DNA from: Methylovirgula ligni
Lineage (GTDB): Bacteria; Pseudomonadota; Alphaproteobacteria; Rhizobiales; Beijerinckiaceae
Assembly: GCF_004135935.1 (NCBI RefSeq)
Contig: NZ_CP025086.1
Location: forward strand, 1,488,001 to 1,552,000
Direction of reading: 5' to 3'
DNA length: 64,000 nt
Positions 63,345 through 64,000 of this stretch are shown piece after piece. A model generated the notes under the pieces. The model was not told where the DNA came from, searched no databases, and saw only the letters and a program-made list of their open reading frames with translations. The translations under genes and the position numbers were made by a program. Numbering within the stretch: position 1 is the stretch's first letter; each line of letters opens with the position of its first letter.

Positions 63345-64000
63345 ATGGTGCAAGTGCGAACGGCCGGGGTTCTCGCAGCGCTGGCAATTATGGGGTCTCT
63401 AGTTTTGCTTGCGGCAACGGGCGCGCAGGCGGAAACGCGTCGCGCCTTCGTACTCGGCATTCAACGTTACGGCGATCCGGACATCCAGAATCTGACGCGC
63501 GCGGATAATGACGCCGCCGATATTGCCTCTGATCTTCAGGAGGTCGGATTCGACAAGAAGAACATCACGCTCGCGACCGATGTGCGGACGCGGGACGAGT
63601 TCGACAAGAAGTTTCAGGCGTTCCTGAAGACGGTCGACGAAGGCGACGATGTCTTCTTCTTCTTCTCCGGCCACGGCACGGGCATCGAGGCAAGCAATAA
63701 GAATTATCTACTGCTGGGAAGTTTGAAGAGCCTCAAGACCTATACGCGGGCGCGCTTGCTCGATGCCGACCGCCGCGACGATATCATCGCGCTGAAGATG
63801 CCGGCGTTCGAGAGCCAGTATGACGCCGACGAAATTCCCAAAGACGGGGTTTCCGTTGCCGATATCATCCACGCGATCGCCGGCAGGAAACCCGCCGCGG
63901 CATTCGTCGTTCTCGACGCCTGCCGCTCGCTGCCGCCAGCGACCGCGGATATCCGCACGCTCAAGCGCAGCGCCACTTCCGGCAGCCGGCTCTTGCCGAA
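63345..64000 (+). CDS. secreted caspase-fold peptidase C14-like protein (3' end outside window)
   Basis: At least 218 residues are read from ATG 63345 (AAGGGG upstream) to the right edge, with no stop. A signal peptide (ending ATGAQA) is followed by RRAFVLGIQRYGDPDIQNLTRADNDA, the first strand and loop of caspase-fold domains. VFFFFSGHGTG supplies His110 and FVVLDACRS supplies Cys193, so the catalytic dyad is intact. Bacterial caspase homologs cleave after Arg/Lys or Asp. With a signal peptide this one acts outside the cytosol. The rest of the protein, possibly a C-terminal repeat domain, is beyond the edge. Confidence 0.88.
   Translation, partial: MVQVRTAGVLAALAIMGSLVLLAATGAQAETRRAFVLGIQRYGDPDIQNLTRADNDAADIASDLQEVGFDKKNITLATDVRTRDEFDKKFQAFLKTVDEGDDVFFFFSGHGTGIEASNKNYLLLGSLKSLKTYTRARLLDADRRDDIIALKMPAFESQYDADEIPKDGVSVADIIHAIAGRKPAAAFVVLDACRSLPPATADIRTLKRSATSGSRLLP

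Overview
The window looks like chromosomal DNA of an alphaproteobacterium, probably Hyphomicrobiales (Beijerinckiaceae or Methylocystaceae-like). This is inferred from the high-GC coding style, alphaproteobacterial protein features (BluB, a TIGR01701/YdeP-type molybdoenzyme, a yceI-cybB-yceI operon, Sym-like uronate epimerase) and the gene mix. The genus cannot be fixed from sequence alone. No rRNA, tRNA, CRISPR array, transposase or integrase was seen.

Region 1 (1 to about 30,450) is a large surface-polysaccharide (capsule/EPS) locus, of visibly lower GC than the DNA to its right. It encodes an acyl carrier protein, an FkbH-type HAD protein and three proteins with SGNH/GSCFA-like 'GSC' or 'GGC' N-terminal motifs, which together suggest an acyl decoration branch. 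It also encodes a KpsM/KpsT/KpsE-like inner-membrane export module. The KpsT-like protein has lost its Walker A, signature and H-loop motifs, and the KpsM-like protein has a cytosolic extension of about 190 residues. Three paralogous proteins fuse a TPR-like N-terminus to a GT4 glycosyltransferase, and a fourth fuses TPR to an acyltransferase-like domain. Two stand-alone TPR proteins and a secreted PL1 pectate-lyase-fold enzyme are present. Nucleotide-sugar genes follow: UDP-glucuronate 4-epimerase, UDP-glucose dehydrogenase, a TylF-type methyltransferase and a second UDP-sugar dehydrogenase. Together these predict a uronic-acid polymer, possibly with galacturonate, that is acyl-modified and trimmed by its own lyase.

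Region 2 (30,771-39,735) holds a luciferase-like flavin monooxygenase, an RND efflux pair with a divergent TetR regulator and a palindromic candidate operator, then a divergent GT2/GT10 glycosyltransferase pair. Region 3 (39,840-57,580) is GC-rich accessory metabolism: a six-cysteine secreted peptide, a cytochrome c/flavin reductase pair, a TetR/DHA2 exporter pair, cobA and bluB (B12), an NADP-binding reductase, a DHA1 exporter, a GT2, a YdeP-like molybdoenzyme, DoxX, glutathionyl-hydroquinone reductase, a second flavin monooxygenase, yceI-cybB-yceI with a divergent LysR, a second flavin reductase and a DsbA-like protein.

Region 4 (57,597-64,000) places a membrane GGDEF-EAL protein directly downstream of an RpfF-like (DSF synthase) crotonase. 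This echoes the rpfF-rpfR pair of Burkholderia and is the best candidate signalling system here. An FAD amine oxidase, a DUF4239 membrane protein and a secreted caspase-fold protein cut by the window edge complete it.
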